A DNA stretch of 64,000 bases from a bacterium (GTDB taxonomy: Bacteria; Actinomycetota; Acidimicrobiia; Spongiisociales; Spongiisociaceae). The translations under genes and the position numbers were made by a program. Shown here one piece after another: positions 25,688-34,642 of this stretch (the first letter of the stretch is position 1; each line of letters begins with the position of its first letter). Location of the stretch: assembly GCA_028820935.1 (NCBI GenBank), contig JAPPHZ010000026.1, positions 1-64,000 on the forward strand, in the 5' to 3' direction. Under the pieces are notes generated by a model. The model was not told where the DNA came from. It saw only the letters and a list, made by a program, of their open reading frames with translations, and did not search any database.

Positions 25688-26419
25688 CTACCGATCGTCG
25701 ACCAAGGCATCCCAGGCTATGTCGATCATCCGACCCACTGCGTCCCGGACCACGTCCCGGTGGGGGTTGTAGTAGTCCGTGTTCTCGTTCTTCTTCTGCG
25801 CCAGCGGCTCGCCGTCTACCGCCAGGATGGCGCCCGCCTGCCTCCCCGCCAGTCCGGCCAGCACGAACAGCGCCGCGGCCTCCATCTCCACCGCCTTCAC
25901 GCCGGTCTTCTGCCACAAGGCCACCGGGGAGCCCAGAATGTCGTGGGTGAAGAAAGCGGAAGTGGTCAGTGTCACTCCCTCGTGGATGTTCTCGGCGCCC
26001 TCGGCGGCGCGCCGCAGCGCCATCACCACGTCGACGGAAGCCAGAGCGGGATAGCCGTCGGGCACTATCTGGGGGGTGTAGCCCTCGTTGCGCACCGCTC
26101 CGGTTGAGATCACCAGGTGGCCGTCCATCACGTCGTCCTGCATGCCTCCGCAGGTCCCCGCCCGGATCACACGCTGCACGCCGGCCAGAAACAGCTCCTC
26201 GAAGCACACCGCGGCACCCGCCGCCCCCACCCCGTGAGAGGACACTCCCACCCGCGTTCCCCGATGGTGGCCCACCAGGGTGACGTATTCCCGGAAACGA
26301 CCTATCTCGGCGGCGCCCTCGAGCCGCGAGGCCGCCCGCAGGGCGCGGTCGGGATCGCCGACCACCAGCATCCGCTCCGGCACGTCATCGGATTCAACGC
26401 AAAGGATGGGGAGGAACAT
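25688..26419 (-). CDS. Nucleoside phosphorylase (uridine/purine phosphorylase family)
   Basis: The 243-residue protein of the NP-I family has the phosphate loop MLVVGDPDRA near residue 18, RAGTCGGMQ near 86, EGYTPQIVPDGYPA, and the ribose/base motif KAVEMEAAALFVLAGL near 172. It cleaves a nucleoside with phosphate; I cannot assign uridine versus purine. It is convergent with tsaD and directly follows a broken dehydrogenase remnant on the same strand. Confidence 0.85.
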   Translation of the reverse strand: MFLPILCVESDDVPERMLVVGDPDRALRAASRLEGAAEIGRFREYVTLVGHHRGTRVGVSSHGVGAAGAAVCFEELFLAGVQRVIRAGTCGGMQDDVMDGHLVISTGAVRNEGYTPQIVPDGYPALASVDVVMALRRAAEGAENIHEGVTLTTSAFFTHDILGSPVALWQKTGVKAVEMEAAALFVLAGLAGRQAGAILAVDGEPLAQKKNENTDYYNPHRDVVRDAVGRMIDIAWDALVDDR

Positions 26420-26422
26420 GTC

Positions 26423-26640
26423 TCAAAAGACCCTTTCGTCTCCGCCGTCGACGGGAATCTGCGCTGTGGTGCCCACCGAGAACCTCCCACTGACCAGTTG
26501 GGCAATCGCGGCAGCCACGTGGCCGTAGGTGACCTCCGTTCCCAAGAGGTTCCGCCGCTTGTACGACTGTACATCCATGTTGTAATTGTGCCGCCCGCTC
26601 GGCGATCAACTTCTCGCCCCGGGCAGCTAAGACGGAGGTC
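26423..26640 (-). pseudogene. C-terminal remnant of a short-chain dehydrogenase (bifunctional aldolase/dehydrogenase type), frameshifted
   Basis: Read on the minus strand, 26578-26423 encodes 51 residues that form a typical SDR C-terminus: YKRRNLLGTEVTYGHVAAA, then TTAQIPVDGGDERVF and stop. Upstream, a different frame reads EKLIAERAAQ; deleting one T in CAATTACAACATG would join the two as AAQYNMDVQSYKRRNLL. I infer a single-base frameshift plus loss of the whole N-terminus, cut off next to the ABC transporter stop at 26658. RhaD-type aldolase/dehydrogenases end this way, but the parent is uncertain. The reading was made by eye. Confidence 0.6.
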
Positions 26641-26657
26641 GCGTCGGATCTGCGTGT

Positions 26658-28469
26658 CTACTGGGTGGAGACACGGTGGGCCGCCTCGGTCTGAGCGGCG
26701 ATCAGCGGGCTGTAGACGCGTCCGTGAGCAAGGAGGTCGTCATGGGTGCCCTGTTCCACTACTCGCCCCTCCTCGAGGACGACGATCCGGTCGGCGCTGC
26801 GAATAGTCGACAGCCGGTGAGCAATGACGAGGGTCGCCCGTCCCTGCCGGACAGCATGGAGCGCCAGGTTGAGTTCTTGCTCGTTGCGAGTGTCGAGGCT
26901 CGACACAGCCTCGTCGAGCACGAGCACCGGTGAGTCCTTCAGCAGAGCGCGGGCGATCGCGATCCGCTGGCGCTGGCCACCGGACATCTGGACGCCGCGC
27001 TCTCCTGCGGCGGTGTCGTAGCCGCGGGGCATTTCGGTGATGAACTCGTGCGCCAGGGCCGTCCGTGCCGCGTTCTCGATCTCGGCGTCGGTGGCGTCGG
27101 GGCGAGCCATGCGAATGTTCTCGCGGAGGCTGGTATTGAAGAGGTAGATGTCCTGGGGCACCCACGCGATGATCTCTCGAAGGAAGCGCTGGGGCAGCAG
27201 GCGCACGTCGTGTCCCCCGATGGCAATGGTCCCGGCGTCAGCGTCCCAGAATCGCATGAGCAGGCTCGCGCAGGTGGTCTTCCCTGCCCCGGAGTGACCG
27301 ACGAGCGCCACGGTCTCCCCGGGCGCAATCTCGAACGAGACATCTCGGAGCGCGTGATCCGCGGCGCCGGGGTAGCCGAACGTCACTCCCGTGAAAGTGA
27401 CTCGGGGCTCAACCTCGGAATCCGGCGGAGCGGCCCCCGGCGTGTCTGTAACGGGCGCCGGTTCGCGCAACAGGTGGAAGGCGCGTTCGGCTGAAGCGAA
27501 GACGATCCCGAGGCTCTGGGCCACGTTCGCGACGGCGAGAATCGGGATGAAGACGAAGATGGCGAGCGTGATCACCACGGGGTAGTAGGCAGGATCGAGG
27601 TCACCACGGGAAACCTGGTTTGCTGCCACCGCAACGACGCTCAGCATGCCGCAACTCATGAACGTCACCACGGCGCCCTGCTCGATCCCCGCCCGCATTC
27701 CATAGACCAGCTGCGAACGGACGAGCCGGTTGCTGTGGGACTCGAGGTTGGCGAGGAACCTCCGCTGGGAGCCGAAGGCCACCAGTTCGCGCAGGCCCTG
27801 CACGCCGTCCACGACCTCCGCGTTCAGATTGCCGAGGTCGGCCCTCAGCGCGTCGCCCTGCCTGGCGGCCCGACGGCGCAGCACGAGTGGCGCGCCCGCC
27901 ACCAGGACAGCGAAGGGCAGAGGCACGAGCGCAAGGGTCCAGTGCATCACTCCGAGGGTGGCGAAGGCCAGGAGCGGAACCACGACGGCCACGACGAACG
28001 TTCCTACGGTGTGGGCATAGAACCACTCAGCGGTCTCGATGTCGGCCATGGCCGCAGACGCCACGTCGCCGGACCGCCGCCGGATCAGGTACCCGGGGGC
28101 GAGCCGTTCGAGCGCGTCGTAGAGGTGGCCGCGGAGTTCGGCGAGGATCCGGTAGGCCAGATCATGTGCTATCCACATCTCGGCCCAGGCCATCACGGCC
28201 CGAAGGATGACGGCGGCCCCCAGGGCAATCGCAGGCGTGCCAAGGTCGGCGACGGTCGCGCCAACAGCGACCTGGCCGACCATGTAGGCGCCGAGCGCCG
28301 CGGATGCAATCGTGGCGCCCTGGTTCAACACGCCCGTCACGATTGCGAGCGCCATGAGGCCGTAGTAACCCCGGATCATCCAGAGGAGTTGCCAGAATCC
28401 GGACGAGAATCGGGTTGCCTTCCGTCCGCCCTGCGCGGGCGCGGTCCTCGGGTCGGCCATCGTGGTCAT
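26658..28469 (-). CDS. ABC transporter, fused permease-ATPase (IrtB-like half of a heterodimer)
   Basis: The 603-residue exporter-fold half-transporter has six membrane segments (about residues 25-330) and a C-terminal ATPase. Walker A is VGHSGAGKTT, the signature MSGGQRQRIAIARALL, Walker B LVLDEAVSSLD and the H-loop IAHRLSTI. It overlaps its partner by 4 bp. Beside a siderophore importer and a Fur-like box it resembles mycobacterial IrtAB, exporter-fold proteins that import ferric siderophores, but no siderophore-reductase domain is fused. A drug or peptide exporter is the alternative. Confidence 0.85.
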   Translation of the reverse strand: MTTMADPRTAPAQGGRKATRFSSGFWQLLWMIRGYYGLMALAIVTGVLNQGATIASAALGAYMVGQVAVGATVADLGTPAIALGAAVILRAVMAWAEMWIAHDLAYRILAELRGHLYDALERLAPGYLIRRRSGDVASAAMADIETAEWFYAHTVGTFVVAVVVPLLAFATLGVMHWTLALVPLPFAVLVAGAPLVLRRRAARQGDALRADLGNLNAEVVDGVQGLRELVAFGSQRRFLANLESHSNRLVRSQLVYGMRAGIEQGAVVTFMSCGMLSVVAVAANQVSRGDLDPAYYPVVITLAIFVFIPILAVANVAQSLGIVFASAERAFHLLREPAPVTDTPGAAPPDSEVEPRVTFTGVTFGYPGAADHALRDVSFEIAPGETVALVGHSGAGKTTCASLLMRFWDADAGTIAIGGHDVRLLPQRFLREIIAWVPQDIYLFNTSLRENIRMARPDATDAEIENAARTALAHEFITEMPRGYDTAAGERGVQMSGGQRQRIAIARALLKDSPVLVLDEAVSSLDTRNEQELNLALHAVRQGRATLVIAHRLSTIRSADRIVVLEEGRVVEQGTHDDLLAHGRVYSPLIAAQTEAAHRVSTQ

Positions 28470-30202
28470 GAGGCGCCTTCCCGCTGTGCGCGAACCAATT
28501 CCGCGTAGTGGCCACCGCGCAACAGGAGATCCTCGTGCCGACCCGACTCCGCGACCCGTCCGTTGTCGAGCGCCACGATGCGGTCCGCGTTGACGACTGC
28601 CGAGAGGCGATGGGCGATGATGATGGTGGTCCGCCCTCGCGTGAGAAGGCCGAGTGCCTCCCGGATCGCCGCCTCGTTGGCGCTGTCGAGGTTCGAAGTA
28701 GCCTCGTCAAGGATAAGCACCGGCGCATCCTTCAGGAGCGCGCGGGCGATGGCGATGCGCTGGCGTTCACCGCCCGACAGCTTCGCGCCGCGCTCGCCCA
28801 CGACGGTGTCGTAGCCGTTCGGAAGCGACTGGATGAACGCGTGGATGTTCGCCTTCCCGGCGGCATCCCGGATTGCCTCCGGTGTGGCGTCGGCCCGGCC
28901 GATCCGGAGGTTGTCCTCGATGGTCCCGTGGAAGAGGTACGTATCCTGGGAGACGTAGCCTATGGACCGCCGCAGGTCGTCCAGGGGGATGTGGCGGAAG
29001 TCGGTTTCGCCGAATGTCAGCCGGCCCTCCTGCGGATCGAAGAACCGGAGCAGGAGTGAAGCCACCGTGGTCTTGCCCGCGCCGGAGCTGCCGACGATCG
29101 CGACGGTCTCGCCCTCGCGAATCTTCAGAGAAACATCCTCCACGGCCGGACGGGCATCACTCGAGTAGCGAAACGTGACGTCGTGGAGGGCGATCGTTCC
29201 GCCGGGTGATGTGGCGACGCCGGTCCTTCCGGCGGTCGCGTCACGAACCCCGGGTTCCGTATCGAGCAGTTCGAATATGCCCGTCGAAGCCGAAATGCCC
29301 ATGTAGCCGGCATGCCAGTAGGCATCCAGTTCGACGAGGGGTCGAAAGCACTCGGCCGAGAGGAAGAGGATGACCAGCAGCGCGGCGATGCCCAGTTCGC
29401 CGGAAGCCACCTCGAAGCTTCCTATGCCGACGGCGAGCGCCACGCCCGAGCTCATCGCGAACCCGACCAGTCCGTTCCGGATCATCGAGATCGAGAGCTG
29501 CGCCATGGTGGCTCGGTAGAGCGCCTGGCTCGCAGCGCGGAGCTGTTCTCCTCGCCGCTCGCTCGCGTTCAGCGCCTTCAGCGTGACCATCCCCTGCATG
29601 GAGTCGACAAACTGGGCATCCAGCGACGAATACGCGGCCCAATGCCGCTGGCCGTACTCGCCCAGGATGCGGTCCCAGATCCGGGGGATGAGCGGCACGG
29701 CCAGCGCGAAGGCCAGGACGACAACGCCGATCAGTGGATCGAGAGACAGGATGACCACGACGATGCAGATCGGAACGACGACCGACACCACCGCATGGGG
29801 CAGGTAGTAGCCGACATACGACTCGAGTGCCTCGACGCCATCGACCAGCGTCGCTTGCACCTTGCCCGTTTCCGTGTGTTCCAGGTAACCGGGACCAAGC
29901 AGGAGCAACTGAGCGAACAGCCGGAGGCGCAGCTTGGTCTTGACAACGGCTGAGACCTTCTTCGCCAGGACTTCGCGGGCGAATATCAGTGCGGCGCGAA
30001 GCAGGGCCAGGCCGGCGACCGCCCCGACGAATCCAGCGATCGCAGCCCAGCCGCCGCCATTGAGGATTCGCCGCACTACGAGCGCGATGAGCACCCCCTG
30101 GGCAACCCAGGTCGCGGAGACGGCGAGGCCAAGCGCAATGGAGAGGCCCAGGAGCGGACGAACGCCAACAGTCAGCCCCACGATTCGTCGGTGAATCATC
30201 AT
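28466..30202 (-). CDS. ABC transporter, fused permease-ATPase (IrtA-like half, no reductase domain)
   Basis: The 578-residue partner half-transporter has transmembrane residues from about 15 to 310 and a C-terminal ATPase with VGSSGAGKTT, LSGGERQRIAIARALL, LILDEATSNLD and IAHRLSAV. Both halves keep the catalytic Glu after Walker B (DEA) and the H-loop His, so both sites look competent. The start lies 43 bp from the Fur-like box on the divergent side, which suggests iron repression. It lacks the N-terminal FAD siderophore-interaction domain of true IrtA. Confidence 0.85.
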   Translation of the reverse strand: MMIHRRIVGLTVGVRPLLGLSIALGLAVSATWVAQGVLIALVVRRILNGGGWAAIAGFVGAVAGLALLRAALIFAREVLAKKVSAVVKTKLRLRLFAQLLLLGPGYLEHTETGKVQATLVDGVEALESYVGYYLPHAVVSVVVPICIVVVILSLDPLIGVVVLAFALAVPLIPRIWDRILGEYGQRHWAAYSSLDAQFVDSMQGMVTLKALNASERRGEQLRAASQALYRATMAQLSISMIRNGLVGFAMSSGVALAVGIGSFEVASGELGIAALLVILFLSAECFRPLVELDAYWHAGYMGISASTGIFELLDTEPGVRDATAGRTGVATSPGGTIALHDVTFRYSSDARPAVEDVSLKIREGETVAIVGSSGAGKTTVASLLLRFFDPQEGRLTFGETDFRHIPLDDLRRSIGYVSQDTYLFHGTIEDNLRIGRADATPEAIRDAAGKANIHAFIQSLPNGYDTVVGERGAKLSGGERQRIAIARALLKDAPVLILDEATSNLDSANEAAIREALGLLTRGRTTIIIAHRLSAVVNADRIVALDNGRVAESGRHEDLLLRGGHYAELVRAQREGAS

Positions 30203-30250
30203 GTGTGGTTTCGCGCCTCCGCCGCCCGCATGGGCGCGGGCCTGTATTGA

Positions 30251-30271
30251 TAATGAGAATCAGTCTCATTA
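30251..30271. promoter_or_regulatory. Fur-like iron box between divergent iron-transport operons
   Basis: TAATGAGA (30251-30258) and TCTCATTA (30264-30271) form perfect 8-bp arms around ATCAG. Reading GATAATGAGAATCAGTCTC from 30249 matches the classical 19-bp Fur consensus at most positions and does not match the IdeR/DtxR box well. It is 43-64 bp from both start codons, so a single regulator could control both operons under low iron. Confidence 0.65.
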
Positions 30272-30314
30272 GTCTAATCGGGAGAAGGAGAAACCCCGGA
30301 GAAGGAGAGTCGGA

Positions 30315-31526
30315 ATGTCGCGTGTCCAGGTACCCAAGGCCAGACCCGGTCGGATAGCCCGGACCGCCGCCGCGATGCTGGCGCTGGTGTTGGTAGCAGC
30401 GGCATGTGGCGGAGACGAAGCGAGCGACGACACGGTGGCCACCACCGTGATGGCCGAGGCCACAACCACCACCTCGGCCACAACCACCACCTCCGCACCC
30501 CCGACAACCGACGACCACGACCACGACGACGAAGACGACCACCACGAGCACGAGGACGACGAGGACGAGCACGAAGACGACCACCACGAGCACGAGGACG
30601 ACGAGCACGAACACGAGGACGACGAGCACGAGCACGAGGATGACGAGGACGATGCCGCGGCTCCGCCCAGCGTCGAGGACGCTACAGGTGAGATGGTCAC
30701 GCTGGACGCGCCGGCGGTCCGGGTTGTCTGCCTCACGGGGCTCTGCGTGGACACGATGTTCGTGCTAGGTGTCAAGCCCGTGGCTGCGAATGACTTGCTC
30801 CACCGGGATCCGGCCTACTGGGGACCGGACGAGAACGAAATCGGACCCGTCAGCGGCTCGTTCTTCGAGCCAAGCCTGGAAGACATCGCTGCGGCGAGCC
30901 CCGACATAGTCATCGGGCTCGGCGGCGTTCACGACGGCCTGCGCGCCGCCCTCGAGAGCATCGCACCGCTGTTCATCGTCAACCCGATCGGCGTCGAGGG
31001 CATGCTCGAGCATGTCGTCGAGATCGGAATCCTTCTCGGAATGGAGCACGAGGCCGAGGACGCGGTGGCAGCATTCGAGTCCCGGCTCGAGCAGTATGTT
31101 GCGGGAGTCACCACCAAGAGGTCCGTCATGGTCGTGTACGGGTCCGACGTGAACATCGGAGCCGACACGGTGTGCACGCCGGCCGTGGATGCGCTGGCTC
31201 ATGCAGCGGTCTACGCACCCGAGTTCTCCGGCTGTGATGTCCACCAGCCGTTCCCGAGCTTCTCTGTGGAGCAGCTGCTGGGTATCGATCCCGACGTCAT
31301 CTTCGTCCAGACGTACGGATTCGGGCCTACACCCCCGGAACCGGTGTCCGAGCAGCTCGTTGACCATGTGATCTGGAGAGAGCTCGTAGCGGTCCAGAAC
31401 GGCGAGGTACACGAGGTGGACTTCTTTATCTGGGGCACATCCCGTGGCATTAACGGCACCAACTTCGTGCTCGACGAGGCGATGCCGAAGATCTACCCGG
31501 AGGACTTCCCGGCTCCTCAGCCTTGA
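30315..31526 (+). CDS. Iron-siderophore-type ABC substrate-binding lipoprotein with His/Asp/Glu-rich tract
   Basis: The product is a 403-residue lipoprotein: hydrophobic signal with lipobox LVAAAC, modified C31, then a Thr-rich linker. Residues 66-113 are a low-complexity tract made almost only of Asp, His and Glu (DHDHDDEDDHHEHE repeated). The rest (about 118-400) is a type III binding-protein fold (VVCLTGLCVDTMFVLGV, SPDIVIGLGG, DPDVIFVQTYGFG). It should capture ferric siderophore or another chelate for the downstream FecCD-type permeases. The acidic-His tract could bind metal directly. The last base pairs overlap the permease start. Confidence 0.85.
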   Translation: MSRVQVPKARPGRIARTAAAMLALVLVAAACGGDEASDDTVATTVMAEATTTTSATTTTSAPPTTDDHDHDDEDDHHEHEDDEDEHEDDHHEHEDDEHEHEDDEHEHEDDEDDAAAPPSVEDATGEMVTLDAPAVRVVCLTGLCVDTMFVLGVKPVAANDLLHRDPAYWGPDENEIGPVSGSFFEPSLEDIAAASPDIVIGLGGVHDGLRAALESIAPLFIVNPIGVEGMLEHVVEIGILLGMEHEAEDAVAAFESRLEQYVAGVTTKRSVMVVYGSDVNIGADTVCTPAVDALAHAAVYAPEFSGCDVHQPFPSFSVEQLLGIDPDVIFVQTYGFGPTPPEPVSEQLVDHVIWRELVAVQNGEVHEVDFFIWGTSRGINGTNFVLDEAMPKIYPEDFPAPQP

Positions 31527-32563
31527 GCGCACCCCCGGGCGCGGCGGCGGGTCCGGGCTGGTCCTGGACCCGGGTGATCGTCGCCGGAGCGATCCTCGCG
31601 GCGCTCGCCGTCCTCGCCGTAGTCCACCTGAGCATGGTTGAGCCGAGGGTGGCGCCCGGGCAACTTCCCGGCATCCTGCTGGGCGAATCCGGCGGCCGGA
31701 TCGAACGGCTCGTGGTCCGCGAGTTGGGGCTGCCCAGGTTGATCCTGGCGCTGCTCGCCGGCGCGGCGCTCGGGCTCTCCGGGGCAATCCTTCAGGTCGT
31801 TCTCAGGAACCCGCTGGCCTCGCCGGGGCTGCTCGGCGTGTCGGCCGGAGCATCACTGGCAATGGCAATCATCCTGTTGCTGAACGCACCGGTCTTGTTC
31901 GCGCTTCATCCGATCGTGGCTCTCGCCGGGGGACTCGGCGGCGGCCTGATCGTCCTCGCGGCCTCACGGGGGGCGCGAACGCCGATTGAAGCCGCGCTGA
32001 CCGGCGTCGCGGTTGCGGCGCTCCTCCATGGGATCATCCTGGCGATAATCGGCCTCGCCGCCTCATCCGGCGCGGTGCGGGTCTTCTTCCTTTTCACGGT
32101 CGGCAACCTCTCGGGTAGGACATGGGATCATGTCCGGCTCGTGTGGCCGTGGCTGCTTGCGGGGATTCCCGTAGCCTTCCTCCTCGCTCGAGGCGCCAAC
32201 GTGCTCCAGTTGGACGAGGATGTCACCTCGTCCCTGGGGATGCAGGCAAGGCGCATGCGCGGCGTCTTCGTCGCACTGGCCGCGCTGCTCGTCGGGAGCA
32301 TCGTGGCGGTCGCCGGGCCCATCGCCTGGGTCGGGCTTCTGACGCCGCACATCGCTCGGCTGATAGTCATCCGGCCGGATGCGAGGCTCCTCTTTCCGGT
32401 GGCCACAGTGATCGGAGCCCTCCTGTTGCTGGCGTCCGACGTACTTGCCAAGGTCGTCATCTATCCGGGCGAGATTCCCGTAGGGCTGTGCACGACCCTC
32501 CTGGCCGCCCCGATGATCCTCGTGCTTCTCCGCCGCAAGAGCCTGGGACTGAACCGCTCGTGA
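31523..32563 (+). CDS. FecCD-family ABC permease
   Basis: The 346-residue membrane protein starts at TTG 31523, overlapping the lipoprotein stop. It has about ten hydrophobic segments and FecCD signatures: LPRLILALLAGAALGLSGAILQ near residue 75, NPLASPGLLGVSAGAS, and VAGPIAWVGLLTPHIARL near 265. It forms the import channel with the next permease. Adjacent genes give the complete FecBCDE set. Confidence 0.93.
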   Translation: MSAPPGAAAGPGWSWTRVIVAGAILAALAVLAVVHLSMVEPRVAPGQLPGILLGESGGRIERLVVRELGLPRLILALLAGAALGLSGAILQVVLRNPLASPGLLGVSAGASLAMAIILLLNAPVLFALHPIVALAGGLGGGLIVLAASRGARTPIEAALTGVAVAALLHGIILAIIGLAASSGAVRVFFLFTVGNLSGRTWDHVRLVWPWLLAGIPVAFLLARGANVLQLDEDVTSSLGMQARRMRGVFVALAALLVGSIVAVAGPIAWVGLLTPHIARLIVIRPDARLLFPVATVIGALLLLASDVLAKVVIYPGEIPVGLCTTLLAAPMILVLLRRKSLGLNRS

Positions 32564-33585
32564 CATCGGCGCGTTCGTTTGCGGCCCTCGTGCTGGTGGC
32601 AGGCATGGCGGCTGTCACCCTCTTCATCCTCCACCTCGGACTGGGCACCGTCTGGATCCCACCGGATCGTGTCATCGGGGCCCTGGTGGACGGATTCGCG
32701 GACCCCACGGACCGGACGATCGTCTGGGACCTGCGGATGCCTCGCGCGATCCTCGGGCTCCTGGTGGGTTGCATGCTGGGCCTCTCGGGGGCGTTGCTGC
32801 AGGTCGTCATGCGCAATCGCCTCGCCGAGCCCGGGCTCACCGGCGTCTCAACGGGAGGGATCCTCCTTGCGGTCCTATTCCTCGCGGGCACGTGGGGCCT
32901 GCCTCAACCCGGCCGGTTGCTTCCGTTCGTCGTGCTCCTGGGCGCCCTGGCGGGGGGAATACTGGTGCTCTTCGTGAGTTCGGCGCGCGGAGGCATCGAT
33001 CCCTTACGACTGATCCTCACGGCGGTAATCGTCAACGCGATCCTCGGGTCGCTGACCGCGATCGTCATGCTGCGCTCCAATTATGCCCTCGGGAACATCC
33101 TCTCCTGGCTCATCGGGTCGTTGCATGGCCGCGTGTGGGATGACGTCTGGCTTGCCCTGCCGTGGGCCGCTGTCGGTGTCGCAGCGGGATTGCTGGCCGC
33201 CCGCGCCGCCAACCTTCTCCAGCTTGACGACGAATCAGGGCGCGCTCTCGGTCTCCCCTTGCAACCTGCCCGAGTTGTCCTATTCGGGCTGGCCGCGGTC
33301 TTGGCCGCCGGGGCCGTGAGTGTCTCCGGGGCTATCGCATTCGTCGGCCTGATGGCGCCGAACGCCGCCCGGGCCGTCGTCGGCGCAGACGCGCGCCGTG
33401 TCCTGCCCTTGGCCGCCCTCATCGGCTGCGTCCTCCTGCTGGCCGCCGACCTCGTTGCCCAATCGTTCTCCATCAAGCCGCCGATTCCCTCCTCGGCGTA
33501 CCGTGTGGGCCTTCCCGTCGGGGCCGTCCTGGCCGTATTCGGGGCGCCACTGCTCATCTTTCTCATCCGGCGGAGCACCAGATGA
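32560..33585 (+). CDS. FecCD-family ABC permease
   Basis: The product is about 341 residues from GTG 32560, which overlaps the previous stop (GTGA); the frame is open upstream to 32122, but that part lies wholly within the first permease gene. Signatures are RMPRAILGLLVGCMLGLSGALLQ near residue 60, LAEPGLTGVSTGG and VSGAIAFVGLMAPNAAR. It pairs with the upstream permease as a heterodimeric iron-chelate channel. Confidence 0.92.
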   Translation: MTSARSFAALVLVAGMAAVTLFILHLGLGTVWIPPDRVIGALVDGFADPTDRTIVWDLRMPRAILGLLVGCMLGLSGALLQVVMRNRLAEPGLTGVSTGGILLAVLFLAGTWGLPQPGRLLPFVVLLGALAGGILVLFVSSARGGIDPLRLILTAVIVNAILGSLTAIVMLRSNYALGNILSWLIGSLHGRVWDDVWLALPWAAVGVAAGLLAARAANLLQLDDESGRALGLPLQPARVVLFGLAAVLAAGAVSVSGAIAFVGLMAPNAARAVVGADARRVLPLAALIGCVLLLAADLVAQSFSIKPPIPSSAYRVGLPVGAVLAVFGAPLLIFLIRRSTR

Positions 33586-34373
33586 ACGAGGTCGAACCGA
33601 TCAGGCTGGCACAGGTCAGCGCCGGCTACGGGAAGCGGGTGGTGCTCGATGGCCTCGACCTGGGGCTACGGCATGGCACGATCACTGCGATCGTCGGGCC
33701 GAACGGGTCGGGGAAGTCCACGGTGATCCGGGCGATGGCCCGGCTGCTTCCGGCGCGGAGCGGCGTCGTACTCCTCGACGGGCAGGACATCCGGAGCTTC
33801 GGATCTCGCGGTATCGCCCGCCTCGTATCCGTCCTTCCCCAATCTCCATCGAGTCCGCCGGGTCTGACCGTTCGCGAGCTCGTCGAGTTGGGCCGCTTCC
33901 CCCATACCGGGCTGTTCGGACGGCTCGGCGCCGAGGGCACACTGGCCGTGGAGTCCGCGCTCACGCTCACGGGTTTGACCGATTTCGCCGAGCGTCCCTT
34001 GGACGAACTCTCCGGGGGCGAACGCCAGCGCGCATGGATCGCGCTCGCCCTCGCTCAAGGCGCCGGCACCCTACTTCTGGACGAGCCGACCACGTTTCTC
34101 GACGTCCGGCACCAGTTCGAGGTTCTCGACCTCGTTGAGTCCCTCTGCGCGAGCGGCGGCATGACGGTCGTGATGGTGCTCCACGATCTCGTGCATGCGG
34201 CGAACTACGCGGACCGTGTCGTCGTGGTGGACGAAGGCCGGATCGTGGCGGACGGTGCGCCCTCCGTAGTGCTAACCGTCGAGCTGATGCGGACGGTGTT
34301 CGGCGTGGCAGCCAAGGTCTTCACCGATCCCGAGTCCGGTCGGATGATCTGCCTGCCGATCGGCCCCGGCTGA
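33582..34373 (+). CDS. FecE-type ABC transporter ATP-binding protein
   Basis: The 263-residue ATPase has Walker A VGPNGSGKST near residue 38, signature LSGGERQRAWIALAL near 143, Walker B TLLLDEPTTFLD and H-loop VLHDLVHAANYADR. It is coupled by ATGA to the second permease. It completes an import system of binding lipoprotein, two permeases and ATPase. Confidence 0.93.
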   Translation: MNEVEPIRLAQVSAGYGKRVVLDGLDLGLRHGTITAIVGPNGSGKSTVIRAMARLLPARSGVVLLDGQDIRSFGSRGIARLVSVLPQSPSSPPGLTVRELVELGRFPHTGLFGRLGAEGTLAVESALTLTGLTDFAERPLDELSGGERQRAWIALALAQGAGTLLLDEPTTFLDVRHQFEVLDLVESLCASGGMTVVMVLHDLVHAANYADRVVVVDEGRIVADGAPSVVLTVELMRTVFGVAAKVFTDPESGRMICLPIGPG

Positions 34374-34513
34374 GGTTGATCTCCGTGCGGCCACGCCGCA
34401 TCATAGACTCTGCACTCACCAGCGACCCAGCCACCCGATCCTTCCGCCCGGCGCGGCTGATCCGGGCACTCGCCACTCACCACCGCCGCGTTGGCAGAGC
34501 AGCACTTCCCCGT

Positions 34514-34540
34514 TTAGCACTCCGCCCCAAGGGCTGCTAA
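34514..34540 (+). promoter_or_regulatory. CIRCE element (HrcA operator) upstream of groES
   Basis: TTAGCACTC (34514-34522), nine spacer bases, then GGCTGCTAA (34532-34540). The left arm matches the CIRCE consensus exactly; the right arm differs from GAGTGCTAA at two positions. It lies about 100 bp before groES, as expected for HrcA-controlled heat-shock transcription. hrcA itself is not in the window. Confidence 0.85.
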
Positions 34541-34642
34541 CCTCTGGCAATCGTAAGGAGAGATTGCCAACAGGTCCGCCTTTCTCGGCCGGCCGGTTGG
34601 CATCTCGCACGTAACGCCACCTTTATTCAAGGAGGACTTCGG

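Noticed and set aside
29241-30635. 464-codon minus-strand frame starting with an extreme Val/Leu-rich stretch
   Set aside because: Its hydrophobic start is only the complement of the Asp/His/Glu tract in the lipoprotein gene, and the rest runs across the ABC gene in another frame.
30315-31526. Tandem DNA repeat or CRISPR at the CACGAG/GACGAC tract
   Set aside because: The repeat is irregular and in frame with a lipoprotein gene; there are no spacer-like unique units. I saw no CRISPR array elsewhere in the window.
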